From contig NC_135561.1 of NCBI RefSeq assembly GCF_964340395.1, forward strand, positions 22,938,486 to 23,002,485: a DNA stretch of 64,000 nucleotides, given 5' to 3'. Source of the DNA: Glandiceps talaboti (Eukaryota; Hemichordata; Enteropneusta; Spengelidae). The translations under genes and the position numbers were made by a program. Below the pieces are notes generated by a model, which saw only the letters and a program-made list of their open reading frames with translations, did no database searches and had not been told where the DNA came from. Shown here one piece after another: positions 1 to 63,723 of this stretch (within the stretch, counting starts at the first letter, position 1; each line of letters begins with the position of its first letter).

Positions 1-344
1 GTTGGGTATTGTTAGGTAAGTGTTGTCACTGTCACACTGTATGTCACCATACAAATGTTGGGTATTGTTAGGTAAGTGTTGTCACTGTCACACTGTATGT
101 CACCATACAAATGTTGGGTATTGTTAGGTAAGTGTTGTCACTGTCACACTGTATGTCACCATACAAATGTTGGGTATTGTTAGGTAAGTGTTGTCACTGT
201 CACACTGTATGTCACCATACAAATGTTGGGTCTTGTTAGGTAAGTGTTGTCACTGTCACACTGTATGTCACCATACAAATGACATGTTGGGTATTGTTAG
301 GTAAGTGTTGTCACTGTCACACTGTATGTCACCATACAAATGTT
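1..344. repeat. 56-bp minisatellite, first part (6 copies)
   Basis: The 56-bp unit contains GTTGGGTATTGTTAGGTAAG and GTATGTCACCATACAAAT. The array is interrupted by a retrotransposon and resumes at 1342-1494. One unit carries a 5-base insertion near 280. The plus strand of each unit carries GGTAAGT, antisense to CEP164. Confidence 0.97.
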
Positions 345-345
345 G

Positions 346-1341
346 AATTTGAATTTGAATTTATTTGGCAATAAAATAAAGTAAAAACATACATTTAAAA
401 GTATTGCCGAGGATAACACAACAAAGCAATTAAAACTTATTTCCATTGTGGTCCTCGATTTCAAAAATTCAACATGTCGGTAGGTAAAGAACTCTGGTCA
501 CGTGATTGGAGCAAGATTAGTGAAAAATGGAAATGAAACATACAAACGTTGAAATGACTCCTGAAAAACAATACAACTAGTGTATATACATTACTAACTT
601 TGACTTTTGGCAAGCATTTGAGACATTAAGTGGTTTTTGACTGATTTCTTGAATGTACTTTTACACTGAGAATGCCGTATTGGCAGTGGTAAACTGTTCC
701 ATGCTGCAGTACCAGTGTACCTAAAAGTATGAGTGCCGCAGCCTTTAACTCTGGGAATCTTAAAGGTTGAAATGCTATTTCTCGTATTATAACTATTTCT
801 GTATATATGTATTTGATTTCTCATGTACTGAGGCGCATAGCCATTATAGATGTTAAACATGTGATTTAATTTGAGTTGACTGACTCTCTGTTCAACTGGC
901 AATAGTCCCACTTTATGAAATTCGTCCATCCCAATGTGAGTTCTGGGGGGGGACATCTAATAGAAATCTAATAACCTTGTTTTGTGCCACCTGCAGCCGG
1001 AACTTAGATCGTTTAGTAAGACCCGAGTACCATGCCGAACAGGCGTAGTCAAAGTGACACTGAATCAACGCTGACACAAGAAGCTTTTTCGTTTCAAGAT
1101 TTAAATTCCTTGCATTTCTGTAGAGAAATTTTATTTTTTTCGAACATTTGGTGATGATTGCCTTTGTAATGATATCACCCGACAAGGACTGATCTAATGT
1201 CACGCCTAGGTATGTAACTTGCTGCTTTGACTCAATATCACTCCCACAACATTGTACCCGTAATCTGTTGATTTTATGTTGCCTTCTCTTTGATGCAAAA
1301 AGAATTGATTCTGTTTTACCTAGATGTAGAGATAGCTTGTT
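346..1341 (-). mobile_element. 5'-truncated non-LTR retrotransposon, C-terminal reverse transcriptase fragment, frameshifted
   Basis: On the minus strand, 1339-947 encodes the end of a reverse transcriptase domain (LSLHLGKTESILF, YLGVTLDQSL, IQCHFDYACSAWYSGL). A second frame to 597 continues it (THIGMDEFHKVGLLPVEQRV, then LKLNHMFNIYNG, ending at a stop). These motifs are typical of the 3' part of CR1/L2/Jockey-type elements. The two frames meet at a run of eight G (945-952), so the element is frameshifted and dead. The element's 3' end, at about 346, is a short AATTTG repeat tail. The minisatellite resumes about 26 bases earlier in its own phase on the far side, consistent with a target duplication. 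Confidence 0.85.
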
Positions 1342-1494
1342 ACACTGTATGTAACCATACAAATGTTGGGTATTGTTAGGTAAGTGTTGTCACTGTCACA
1401 CTGTATGTCACCATACAAATGTTGGGTATTGTTAGGTAAGTGTTGTCACTGTCACACTGTATGTCACCATACAAATGTTGGGTCTTGTCAGGTA
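1342..1494. repeat. 56-bp minisatellite, second part
   Basis: About 2.7 further copies of the 56-bp unit follow the retrotransposon and end about 36 bases from the donor of the exon at 1531-1650. Confidence 0.95.
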
Positions 1495-1530
1495 AGTTTT
1501 TGGATGTATTAATAATAGGTATATACTTAC

Positions 1531-54455
<52,925 letters not shown>

Positions 54456-54570
54456 TCTCACACTTTGTTGTTATGGCAACACTAACATAAACTAATACCT
54501 ACAAAAAAATAACCAAAAACAATCCCATAAGGATACAAAACCAAAGAATGTTATACTATAGGGCATACAT

Positions 54571-55237
54571 TTGAGCAAGTCAGCAGTCACTAGTAAGTCT
54601 GAGTTGACTACAGCTAAACAGTACAAGTCAGCAGTCACTGGTAAGTCTGAGTGACTACAGGTAAACAGTACAAGTCAGCAGTCACTGGTAAGTCTGAGTG
54701 ACTACAGGTAAACAGTACAAGTCAGCAGTCACTGGTAAGTCTGAGTGACTACAGGTAAACAGTACAAGTCAGCAGTCACTGGTAAGTCTGAGTGACTACA
54801 GGTAAACAGTACAAGTCAGCAGTCACTGGTAAGTCTGAGTGACTACAGGTAAACAGTACAAGTCAGCAGTCACTGGTAAGTCTGAGTTGACTACAGCTAA
54901 ACAGTACAAGTCAGCAGTCACTGGTAAGTCTGAGTGACTACAGTTAAACAGTACAAGTCAGCAGTCACTGGCGTAAGTCTGAGTGACTACAGATAAACAG
55001 TACAAGTCAGCAGTCACTGGTAAGTCTGAGTGACTACAGGTAAACAGTACAAGTCAGCAGTCACTGGTAAGTCTGAGTGACTACAGGTAAACAGTACATG
55101 TCAGCAGTCACTGGTAAGTCTGAGTGACTACAGGTAAACAGTACAAGTCAGCAGTCACTGGTAAGTCTGAGTGACTACAGGTAAACAGTACAAGTCAGCA
55201 GTCACTGGTAAGTCTGAGTGACTACGGGTAAACAGTA
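54571..55237. repeat. 47-bp minisatellite upstream of the CEP164 start exon
   Basis: About 14 copies of a unit with GTCACTGGTAAGTCTGAGTG and ACTACAGGTAAACAGTACAA. Each plus-strand copy holds GGTAAGT and GGTAAAC, that is, donor-like motifs antisense to CEP164. Confidence 0.96.
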
Positions 55238-55531
55238 CATGATGCACAGTACTAATGACAGATTTATTTAGTTTGGTGTGAATCAATAAATGTGACTACA
55301 TCGTTTAAACTAACAACTAGTACTAGTTTAAGTAGTTAGAAATTTGAAAACTTTGGAGTTAGTTCTGTTGAGGCCATCCAATTTTCATATTTTTATTTTG
55401 TTATAAGTACACTGGAAGTACACAATATTGCATTTCTGCCAAAATATAATGAAAGCCAAAGTGACAAATAAAATGCATGTATAGCAAAATTTTGACCAGT
55501 CAACCTTTTTTGCTTCCAGTCACCCTCTTTA
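55238..55531. other. Intron or 5' flank without recognised features
   Basis: AT-rich unique sequence, nothing recognisable. Confidence 0.45.
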
Positions 55532-55870
55532 GAGTGGCCATATGGATGAGGATTGGGTAGTTATTTTGGATTCTTAATTTATAAAACAAATGTAATCATG
55601 GCTTTTCACTTGAAAACAACACAGACCAAGTCTGTGTTTGTAACTCAATACATTGCAAAAAGCCCCCAAAAATGTGTAAAAAGTTTGTTATTGTACGTAT
55701 AATATCAAACATTTTACAAATTTATTAAACTTTTGCAATTTATTGGGTTACAAACAAGAACTTGGCATATGTTGTTTCACATTGATTTTTCAAGTAGGAT
55801 GCCATGATTAAATTGTTTTATAAATTAAAATTCCAAAATAAATACCCGATCCTCATCCATATGGCGACTT
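55532..55870. mobile_element. MITE with about 65-bp inverted repeats (possible TA target)
   Basis: The left arm starts near 55532 (GTGGCCATATGGATGAGGAT) and the right arm ends near 55870 with its complement. The match continues through TTATTTTGGA and TTTATAAAACAA to ATCATGGC. The flanks are TA on both sides, so Tc1/mariner-type mobilisation is possible. No coding sequence. Confidence 0.8.
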
Positions 55871-55974
55871 TAAGATAAAACTACATTTAGCATTCATATA
55901 CATGTAGCATTTAATAAATCAGCAGTGTCCATGTTATACATTGTATCAATTCACAATCAGCAGTGTCCATGTTA

Positions 55975-56701
55975 AGGCCTGGTTACACAATGCAACTTGA
56001 CAAGCAACGCACCATGCAATTCGACGCATGCGACGAATTGCATCGTGTACTCGTTCTGTCGCAGGGTCTTGCAACGTCGCTAGGTGCGTCACAAGGAAAC
56101 TAACATGTCATTTTTTTGACATGTCGCAAGTTGCTTCTTGAGTTGCTTCATGAGTTGCACCGTGTAACCACCCCGTCACATCGCAAGTAATAACCTTTGA
56201 CATATACCTACGTGTCAAATGACATTCAATGTTATGGCCACCATGTTTTTAGTATAAATATTCTATTTCGGCAAGTATTGTTGATATAATTTCGATTTAT
56301 CACCACGATTACCACTTACCAATAGTATACAACGTCTATGAATGCTTGATCTCCGCTGAATATAATTTTATTTCTAACTTAAATGCAAGTAGCTATGTCG
56401 GTAAGATCGACATCACCCTAAACGAACTTCGAATTAAATATAGTTTTACTATCGATACCTCAACAAGTTTTCAGTCATTTTATTCGTAAATATTAGCAAT
56501 TTTATAACATTTCTGCCAAGTTCCTGTCGCTAGAAGACATGACCTCTATGACATGTAACTTTTATATATCTATGCATATGCAACAGTTAGTTCTTGCGAC
56601 TCACCATGCAACTAGTTGCTTCGTGTACACGCTCCGTCGCAGTTGCTAGCCTCGTCGCATGCGACGAATTGCTTCAGGAGTTGCATCGTGTAACTGGGCC
56701 T
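55975..56701. mobile_element. PIF/Harbinger-like MITE, 727 bp (TSD TTA)
   Basis: Terminal inverted repeats AGGCCTGGTTACACAATGCA and AGGCCCAGTTACACGATGCA at the two ends, flanked by TTA (55972-55974, 56702-56704). The target is a short tandem segment (CAATCAGCAGTGTCCATGTT) that continues on both sides, which fixes the insertion point. Subterminal regions repeat GCATGCGACGAATTGC and TTGCTTC-type motifs. TTA/TAA duplication and GGCC ends suit PIF/Harbinger. Confidence 0.82.
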
Positions 56702-56824
56702 TTATACATTACATATCAATTCACAATCAGCAGTGTCCAAAACTTTTATTAACTTTGCAGTCTTGTTTAAAAGTACTGATCATTAATAATAAGTGTAGAT
56801 GACTGATACATATTTTAAGACTAA

Positions 56825-57199
56825 GGCCTAATAAAAAAAATTGTCATTCCGATTATGCTCAACTTCAAGTTTAGAATAGGTGGGGTAGGTAGATTTTTTT
56901 TTTATTTCGTTATATTTTTTTTTCTGTGAGTGTCTAGTTCAGGTTTTCCATTATTTTCCAAATGGTCTCTGTGTTGTTTATTTCTTCCTATCAGATGTAC
57001 AGCCATTACAGATTGGAAAAATAGTTTTAGAGTGTCTTTGTAAGTTCATGGCAGTTTCCACAGCCACTACATTTTTTTGTATTTCTCGCGAGACTTCACA
57101 ATTTTGGCGATCGTTTCCGTAAAAAAAAAAAGTTTAGGGTTGGCATTGAATAGCTAGGTGGGGTCAGGTAACCGGAACCAAACAATTATTTTTTTGGCC
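56825..57199. mobile_element. PIF/Harbinger-like MITE, 375 bp (TSD TAA), carrying a TCTCGCGAGA palindrome
   Basis: The ends are GGCC followed by an A-rich tract and AATTGT on both sides (left continues CATTCCGATTA, right TTGGTTCCGGTTA), flanked by TAA (56822-56824, 57200-57202). It contains the exact 10-mer TCTCGCGAGA at 57084-57093. No coding sequence. Confidence 0.7.
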
Positions 57200-57202
57200 T
57201 AA

Positions 57203-57766
57203 CATCCAACACTTTGCACAGCTTGCTTCCATTTGTTATGTGCATATTTATGTGCATATCAAGTCAATTCAATTGTTGGGAAGACTGGTTTCTGTGGACA
57301 AGCTGAAATCGGGGAAGGTTGAAAGTGGAATGAGTTGAGACTGAGTAGAATGTCACAACATGATTGGACACGTCAACACTTGGTACCGGGGCATATCACA
57401 AAAACATAACTGGAAAAGTTATATGTCACAGTATGTACTAAAATGTGGTTGCCTGCATCTTACTGCCACATATCATGTACAAACCATACACTGTTGTAGA
57501 ACAAATGTTACTTGTACAAAATCATTAGAAATACGTTTCAAACTAGATTTTTCTATCAGTAATACTTGTGCAAGTTGCATTGTTCAGAGTTGAAAATTCA
57601 GACTGAGCATATACAATTGTATGTTAAATCTCGGCTACGTACACGTTAGAATTTAGAAGTAAACTACATATGATGTGATCCCAATCACTTTACTTGACAC
57701 AAGATTCCTTTTCAGTATTGTGCAATGAATCACATTATAACAGTCACCTAGCTGCAATAATTGTAG
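57203..57766. other. Upstream region without recognised features
   Basis: Unique sequence. A 77-codon plus-strand open frame at 57360-57593 has no supporting motif. Confidence 0.45.
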
Positions 57767-58021
57767 CGTTCGTTTTGGTTTAAGTACTAGTAGTTAAATT
57801 TTTCTTGTTTTTGAAGGGGTTTTCTTTCCGGTGTTTAACCGCAAAACGAACGTTGTTTTGAGTTTGAACCACGGAATGAAAAAAACTCAACAACAGAAGA
57901 AAGAAACCTCAAACTCAAAACTATAGATATTCTAAAATTATTGTAGTCCTGCTTGCATACGGAGTAAGTCGTCCCTTCTTCCGTGTTGAGCGAAACGAGT
58001 GCACCGTCTGCAAGCAGGACT
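57767..58021. repeat. Three consecutive inverted repeats
   Basis: First pair: CGTTCGTTTTGG (57767) with CGCAAAACGAACG (57840-57852). Second: GTTTTGAGTTTGA (57855-57867) with TCAAACTCAAAAC (57909-57921). Third: AGTCCTGCTTGCA (57945-57957) with TGCAAGCAGGACT (58009-58021). They lie end to end within 255 bp, 400 bp from the candidate promoter. They may be remnants of short palindromic MITEs. Confidence 0.75.
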
Positions 58022-58441
58022 GTACAAATTATAGCAGCTAAGTCAGTGAGTCACTCTGTGGACGTATTTTGTTATAAAAATTGTCATGAATAATCGATAT
58101 CTTTGTGATCTCTTAGTATCACTGAAATTCGTCAGAATTCACAACTGAGACTGGATTATGGAAATATTGCACAGTTTACAAACAGGAGACTAGCAAAGGA
58201 TAAGTTGGCAAACTACCAATTCGAAATGCTAGCTTTGTAACATGTTCAACGGATCGGCGCGACAAAAAATTGTGTTGCATACTTCATATATGGTGAAAAA
58301 TAGAAAACGAACCATATAACTTACCTCTACAGTCCAGTGAGTACACATGTATTTTAATTAAAACGTGAACAACACCGATTTTTAACAAAACGGTAGTAAA
58401 GTAAGTTATGAAGTCCGTTGGAGTGAGAAATGTTTACGTAC

Positions 58442-58760
58442 TGTTGCCCGCCATCTTGAAAAGGGTTGACAAGGTCTCGCATAATCTCGCGATAATGGAC
58501 AGCTCACGAACTCCGCGTCTTCAACTGTTACCTTGGAAACGACTTGTCCCGCGGTAAGACTCGTGCATGTCATGCATGTACATGTACCACTGCCAGCCGA
58601 GTAAAACGGTGGTTTTTTAGTACCCCGTCCCCCTGTCAGATTTGTTGTTGAGTTTTTATGTTCACGGGCCGACCCCGGGAGGCCTACAACCATACACCAC
58701 AGGGATCAGGACGAATGAATAATCTTTTTTCTCGCGATTATCCGGATTTCCGCTGCCTCG
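58442..58760 (-). promoter_or_regulatory. Candidate CEP164 promoter and noncoding first exon
   Basis: This is a CpG-containing stretch in AT-rich surroundings, 4 kb upstream of the start exon. On the minus strand it holds AAGATGGCGGGC at about 58446-58457, a YY1-type motif often found just downstream of transcription starts, followed by a good donor CAACA|GTACGT at 58441. Two TCTCGCGAT motifs (about 58486-58496 and 58729-58739) resemble the TCTCGCGAGA promoter element bound by BANP in vertebrates. If this exon joins the acceptor at 54498, the ATG in the YY1 motif opens a 9-codon upstream reading frame. All of this is inference from motifs. Confidence 0.4.
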
Positions 58761-59031
58761 GACTGTTTTTACCCTGTTTCCTACCGTTCTCATGTCACTT
58801 TCTTATCAGTAGAATTCAACAACTATAACAAACTCATAGCTATTTAACACATTACTCCATGGCCACTGAATGTAAACATCTACTAAGGGAGTGTCCAGAT
58901 TTTACTTCCAGGGGGAGGCGGAGGATTTTCAGGGTGCCATCAATTTTTCTCAGGAAAAAACAGGGGGGAGGGGGGCGCTAAACAAAAATTTCACAATTTT
59001 CTGGGGGGGGGGTCATGGAAAAAAATCATGA

Positions 59032-59319
59032 TTATTTAATGCAACATAAATCAACTGCAATTCTGGCACTTCTCAAAGTAACTTGTCCACGAAGATGTGC
59101 AAGACTTGTTTCATCACAATCACTATCAGTGTTATCATCAGTACATGAATTTCCTGAGCTATCAGTATCACAATTGTCTCCATCACTGCCTAGAACATGC
59201 ATTACAGAAGTGTCACTTTCAGTCTCAGAGTCACTATCTGTTTCATTTATGTCCGTGGTATTAGTTTTAATTTCATTAATTTCCCGATGTTTAGATCTAA
59301 TGTATTTTACTCTCTCCAT
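59032..59319 (-). CDS. Hypothetical acidic Ser/Asp-rich frame inside the transposon
   Basis: Ninety-five codons from ATG to a stop. The start is basic (MERVKYIRSKHREINEIK) and the middle is rich in Thr, Asp, Ser and Glu (TDSDSETESDTS, DNTDSDCDE). I do not recognise a transposase core. It lies about 110 bases inside the left terminal repeat, so it could be the last exon of a transposon protein or chance. The plus strand has an overlapping frame that I regard as the shadow. Confidence 0.25.
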   Translation of the reverse strand: MERVKYIRSKHREINEIKTNTTDINETDSDSETESDTSVMHVLGSDGDNCDTDSSGNSCTDDNTDSDCDETSLAHLRGQVTLRSARIAVDLCCIK

Positions 59320-59418
59320 ATTTTTCAGCTATTCGATGTAGTTTTTGGCAACACTTTTATGCTGACAATATATTCCTCTGCAAAACGAGATATAGTAATT
59401 TCATCATGTAACTGTTTG

Positions 59419-61497
59419 CAGGGCCGTAGCCTGACCAAATTGCCAAGGGGGGCAGAACTTTGTCTTGGTGCAATCTTGCATTTAAAATTTAGAAAAGTGC
59501 TAATTTACATAAATTTGCATTCAATTTACATAATATATTTTAAGCATACGCAATTAAATATCATATGTAAGGTCAGAAAAAATATTTTTTTAAATGCTGG
59601 TCAACGGGTAACCTAACCCATCTCATTGGGTAAGTAGGTCGATTTCATTTTTTCACAATGCTTGACAAGGATAAAACAAACCATATATAATGATAGCAAA
59701 ATATTTCAGGTCGAGTTTAGATAGAACTTATTCAGTCATCTTGATACTATCTCATGCAATTTGTCTGCATAGCTACAGTTAGGAAATGTACACAATTTAC
59801 GGTTAAACAAATGGTGTAGTTCCTCTCACCCTCTCTTCTCATAAAATGTTAAGCCCCGCCAATTGAAACTCAAGCATTATTTCAGCCACCCCTTCTGTCA
59901 CCTACACTACAGTGGAGATATAAAAGCATATGGTACAATGATGCATTGGAAGGAGACAACTCCATAGGTGAAAAAAAAATTGAAAATAAGACAGTGTAGG
60001 AGGCCATTTAGAAGCATAAAATATCAAACCATAGACATAATAAAATACCAGAATTGAAACAATTATGCTATGCATTACATATTATTTGGAAGTGTATTTT
60101 GTGGTGGCAAAGCTGAAAGATATTATGCGGATGTGCACATGGTAAATGACTTCTCCTGAAGTTTAATTTGGTTCCAAAAAATCCCGAAAAAGAGCAAAAC
60201 ATTTCAAGACTTTCAGACTTTTGATGGCCCAATGCAATGGTCGTAAACTTTTGTTCAATTCTTTTTAGTGCACATTGGATATCTAATCTCAATTCATGCT
60301 TGTATGCAACATCAGAGCCAAGTAAACCAATGTATAAGATATTATATTATTTGGAATATACTCAAATGTATATTGGTATATTGTTACATGTCCTATTCAG
60401 AAAATATAAAGAAATATCCTTAATTTTGAAAAAAAAATGCGAAGCCCACATGAGGATATATTGCCCATCACAAGAAAAAAAACATATGGGTAGATTGAAC
60501 AGCTTTTTCATTTTTTCAGGCCTAATGTCGTCAAAGTAGTTGCCGAAAAGATGTCACATTCAAAGTAAAAAAAATGGATGGTGCTTTCTCAAATAAGTAA
60601 CACAACAAAATAATCATTTTCTTTACCCAACTCTCAAAACTGTTTATGTCGGAACCCAAGGTGATCTCAGTGAATTCTCCTTGTCTTTATCATTATAATG
60701 GAAATTGAAGTTTGGATTTTGATGTCGAAGGTACAGATCTGTTTACAAATTCAAGGCCATTCTTTCCATAGCAAATTGTCGCTTCAAAATGAATTGCGGA
60801 ATAACGCTAGTGTCAGTGTGCAATGAGATAATTATATAAAACAACATTTTAAGCAAAGAAAACGTCGAACACAATCATTGAAAGAAATATCTTCAAATAG
60901 TGGATCTTAAACTGCGTACCTAGTTTAATAGTTTTTCAGGGCCACCAAATATTCCAAAAAGAGATCTGCCGTTTTATCAGTATGAAATGTTTTAATATAA
61001 GAAACAAGATGTAAATGAGATCGAGCGCATCTTCGGAGTCACTTCATGCAGCATAGCAGGCGACCTCACGTTGAACGACTTTTTCCGTCTTTTCTTTTTA
61101 GTTTCACTCGCTGACATTATAATTGCGACTTGATATCTTCAAATTAAGGAGACTTTCAAGACTACTGTTACTCGCGGAAAATGCACAGTGCATGTGCGCA
61201 CTTCTTTTGTACTTTCCCGCACAAAGAATTTTTAATTTGCTGCAAAAAGTTACAATTTTTAACTGGACACATTTTTATTGGAACAATAGCGATATAAGAT
61301 ACATATTAACCGGGAATCAGCAGTGTACAGTCACTTTAGTGAACTAGCACATGCTAGGAATCGTCACGTAAATAACGATTTTAATAGCATCGCTATGTAT
61401 TCAAAAAGTAGCCTTTTTTTCTTTCTTTTTTCCAAAATCTCAGGGGGGGGGCAGCTGCCCCCTTGCCCCCCCCCCCCCCCCCCAGGCTACGGTACTG
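59419..61497. mobile_element. Nested hAT-like element, 2.1 kb (5-bp direct repeats GTTTG)
   Basis: The ends are CAGGGCCGTAGCCTG on the left and the complement of CAGTACCGTAGCCTGGGG on the right, followed by G/C runs typical of hAT MITEs. The flanks GTTTG (59414-59418, 61498-61502) are directly repeated. It interrupts the larger 58887-62923 element. Short frames inside (for example 60068-60292 minus) show no transposase motif I know. Confidence 0.7.
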
Positions 61498-61991
61498 GTT
61501 TGAAGCATACAGCCTTTTATGTTGGCATGGGGTTGGCAGTCATCTACAGTTTGGTTTGTGTTTGCGAAATCACCTTATACTGGAAATAGAAGTTAAACTT
61601 ATATATCAGTCAAAGTATATAACGAGCAAAAGTGTTGATAGTTAAATTATTTCTGTTTTTGACTATTCCGTCCAACAATAAAAATGTTCACATTTATACT
61701 TGCATTGTTGACAAGCTGAGCAACACAAACCAGCATTGGAACTAAAGTTGTTTTCAATACGTATCTAAAAAGTAGAACAGTTGTAATTGTGAAGTATTTA
61801 AATTAAGTATATCCTCGTTGCCCAATGGAAATATGGTGTTCTTGTCATTGTGCATGAAATGGTTATCTTCTTTTTTTCAATATAATGATTTACCCTCTAA
61901 AAGTTTATACACAGAAACTTTATAAGTTATTTATGAGTATTTTTTTTGAACAAAGGTTCAGAGGTTCAAAGGCTATATGCATGCCGCTGAA

Positions 61992-62205
61992 GCTGTGTTT
62001 GTTTGTTTGTTTGTTTGTTTGTTTGTTTGTTTGTTTGTTTGTTTGTTTGTTTGTTTGTTTGTTTGTGTGTATGTGTGTATGTGTGTGTGTTATGTAATTG
62101 TATGCATGCATGCATACATACATACATACATACATACATGCATGCATACATACATACATACATACATACACACACGCACTCACGCACGCACGCACGCACG
62201 CACGC

Positions 62206-62244
<39 letters not shown>

Positions 62245-62290
62245 TACATACATACATACATACATACATACATACATACATACATGCATG
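61992..62290. repeat. Compound microsatellite cluster
   Basis: In order: (TTTG)n 61992-62066, TGTA/TG tract, (CATA)n with CATG, (CGCA)n about 62174-62212, (CA)n, then (CATA)n to 62290. All open frames here are low-complexity artefacts. Confidence 0.97.
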
Positions 62291-62604
62291 GTAGGTTTTA
62301 TTTGCGTTTCACGGCCACCGGCCCAAATACAAAGGTGGATGCATCAGAAAAAAAAGTGGTATTAACAAAAACAAATGAAAAAATAAATACAAATAAATGC
62401 AATCGTTCTGAGAGAAAATCACTGATAATCGATATATACAATCAAGTGATAATGAAAGCAATCACGTGAAACATACCTTATCTCTAAGCCTGATTGCTTT
62501 ATGTACAAAATTGCAGAGTTTAAGCAAAATATTTGAATCAGTTGATAGTAATTTGGTTCTAAAAACATATCGCATGACAAGTATTGGATTCTTAAATTAT
62601 ACAT

Positions 62605-62880
62605 ACATACATACATACATACATACATACATACATACATACATACATACCAATCTGATTAAAATCCGATGTAGATGTCGGCTAATCGTTCATTGCTATT
62701 TTACCTTCGTTATTTTGCCTGAATTGACCTTATTGGTACATATTTACATTTTTTAGCCTGATCGCAATTCAAGCTAAATAACGATGGTAAGATAGCAATG
62801 CACGATTAGCCGACATCTACATCGGATTTTAATCAGATTGACATGCATACATACATACATACATACATACATATACATTG
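62605..62880. mobile_element. 190-bp palindromic MITE (62651-62840) inserted in a (CATA)n microsatellite
   Basis: The arms start CAATCTGATTAAAATCCGAT at 62651 and end with the exact complement at 62840. They continue complementary through GTAGATGTCGGCTAATCG for roughly 65 bp. (CATA)n flanks both sides (62605-62650, 62845-62876), so it landed in or seeded the microsatellite. Confidence 0.85.
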
Positions 62881-62926
62881 TGTATCCTCCGGGGTCCCCT
62901 GGAAGTAAAATCTGGACACTCCCTAA

Positions 62927-63241
62927 TCTGACTAATTTGTGTATTGCCATTGTCATTAGTTGGTGTACACTGTACGCGCTGAGGGGTTTGCACCCGCTAC
63001 TCAGGGGGGTGGTTGTCACCTGACCGTACCCTGGGTTCAGCCGTAAAACCCCTCCCTATCATTGATGGCGTTTAGTCTTTGTTATATAAAATCACACATA
63101 ATCAAAGAAGCCAACATGTCTTTCCAAATGTTACTTCAAACATAAAAAAAGACAAAACAAGACGAACTGTAACACCATAAAAGCCACCCTCTCGAGCAAT
63201 GCATCTTGGAACCGGAAAATCGACTATTGCAATCACTTTAG

Positions 63242-63242
<1 letters not shown>
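62927..63242. other. Unique sequence without recognised features
   Basis: A moderately GC-rich patch (62,960-63,060) followed by AT-rich sequence. No gene found. Confidence 0.4.

Positions 63243-63297
<55 letters not shown>
63243..63297. repeat. (CA)n microsatellite
   Basis: About 27 CA dinucleotides. Confidence 0.98.
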
Positions 63298-63300
<3 letters not shown>

Positions 63301-63507
63301 CACGCTAGCTTATGTAATGAGATGGCCTACAAACTGTCAAAGCTGTAATCACATCCACTGAGTTCGTTTACACTGTTCATGTATTGGTGGTATTTTATTA
63401 TCACCATTTAATTTAGTAATGGCATTAAAAAGCCTCCCAATTCATTTAATTTAATGGCTTGGCCTATAACGTTGGTTGTGTTTATGCCGTGACACTATTC
63501 CTACGTA

Positions 63508-63550
63508 TATGTTATGTGATGTGATGTGATGTGATGTGATGTGATGTGAT
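63508..63550. repeat. (GTGAT)n pentanucleotide repeat, about 8 copies
   Basis: Perfect GTGAT/ATGTG register over about 40 bases. Confidence 0.95.
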
Positions 63551-63668
63551 AAAAGACTGCCATCCACACTTCAGTCGTTATGCTACGTGTAATCTCGTTT
63601 GCATTCATACATACATCACTTGCCACTGTCTGACATTTTGTGTTGCTGTTAGGTTTGTAGCAGAAATG

Positions 63669-63723
63669 TTTCCATATTTCCAGAATACCTTGTTGATATG
63701 TATCACAGTTATTGTAATCTCAG
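63669..63723 (+). CDS. Possible signal-peptide exon of an unknown gene
   Basis: An ATG frame reads MFPYFQNTLLICITVIVIS and then meets a good donor, CTCAG|GTATGT. The upstream sequence has an acceptor-like TTGCTGTTAG about 15 bases before the ATG. A hydrophobic core after a short N terminus suits a signal peptide or membrane anchor. One short exon-like stretch at the window edge is weak evidence and the rest of the gene would lie to the right. Confidence 0.22.

Larger units (their letters stand above)
58887..62923. mobile_element. DNA transposon, 4.0 kb, possible PIF/Harbinger relative (TSD TAA), with nested insertion
   Basis: Long terminal inverted repeats begin GGGAGTGTCCAGATTTTACT and continue TCCAGGGG on both ends. 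The flanks are TAA (58884-58886, 62924-62926). A second transposon (59419-61497) sits inside it. A minus-strand frame at 59032-59319 may be a remnant of its own protein. The right half is full of microsatellites. The superfamily call rests only on the target duplication. Confidence 0.72.

Noticed and set aside
58406-58693. 95-codon minus-strand frame in the promoter region
   Set aside because: Composition reflects a GC-rich promoter; it crosses the likely first-exon donor and has no domain.
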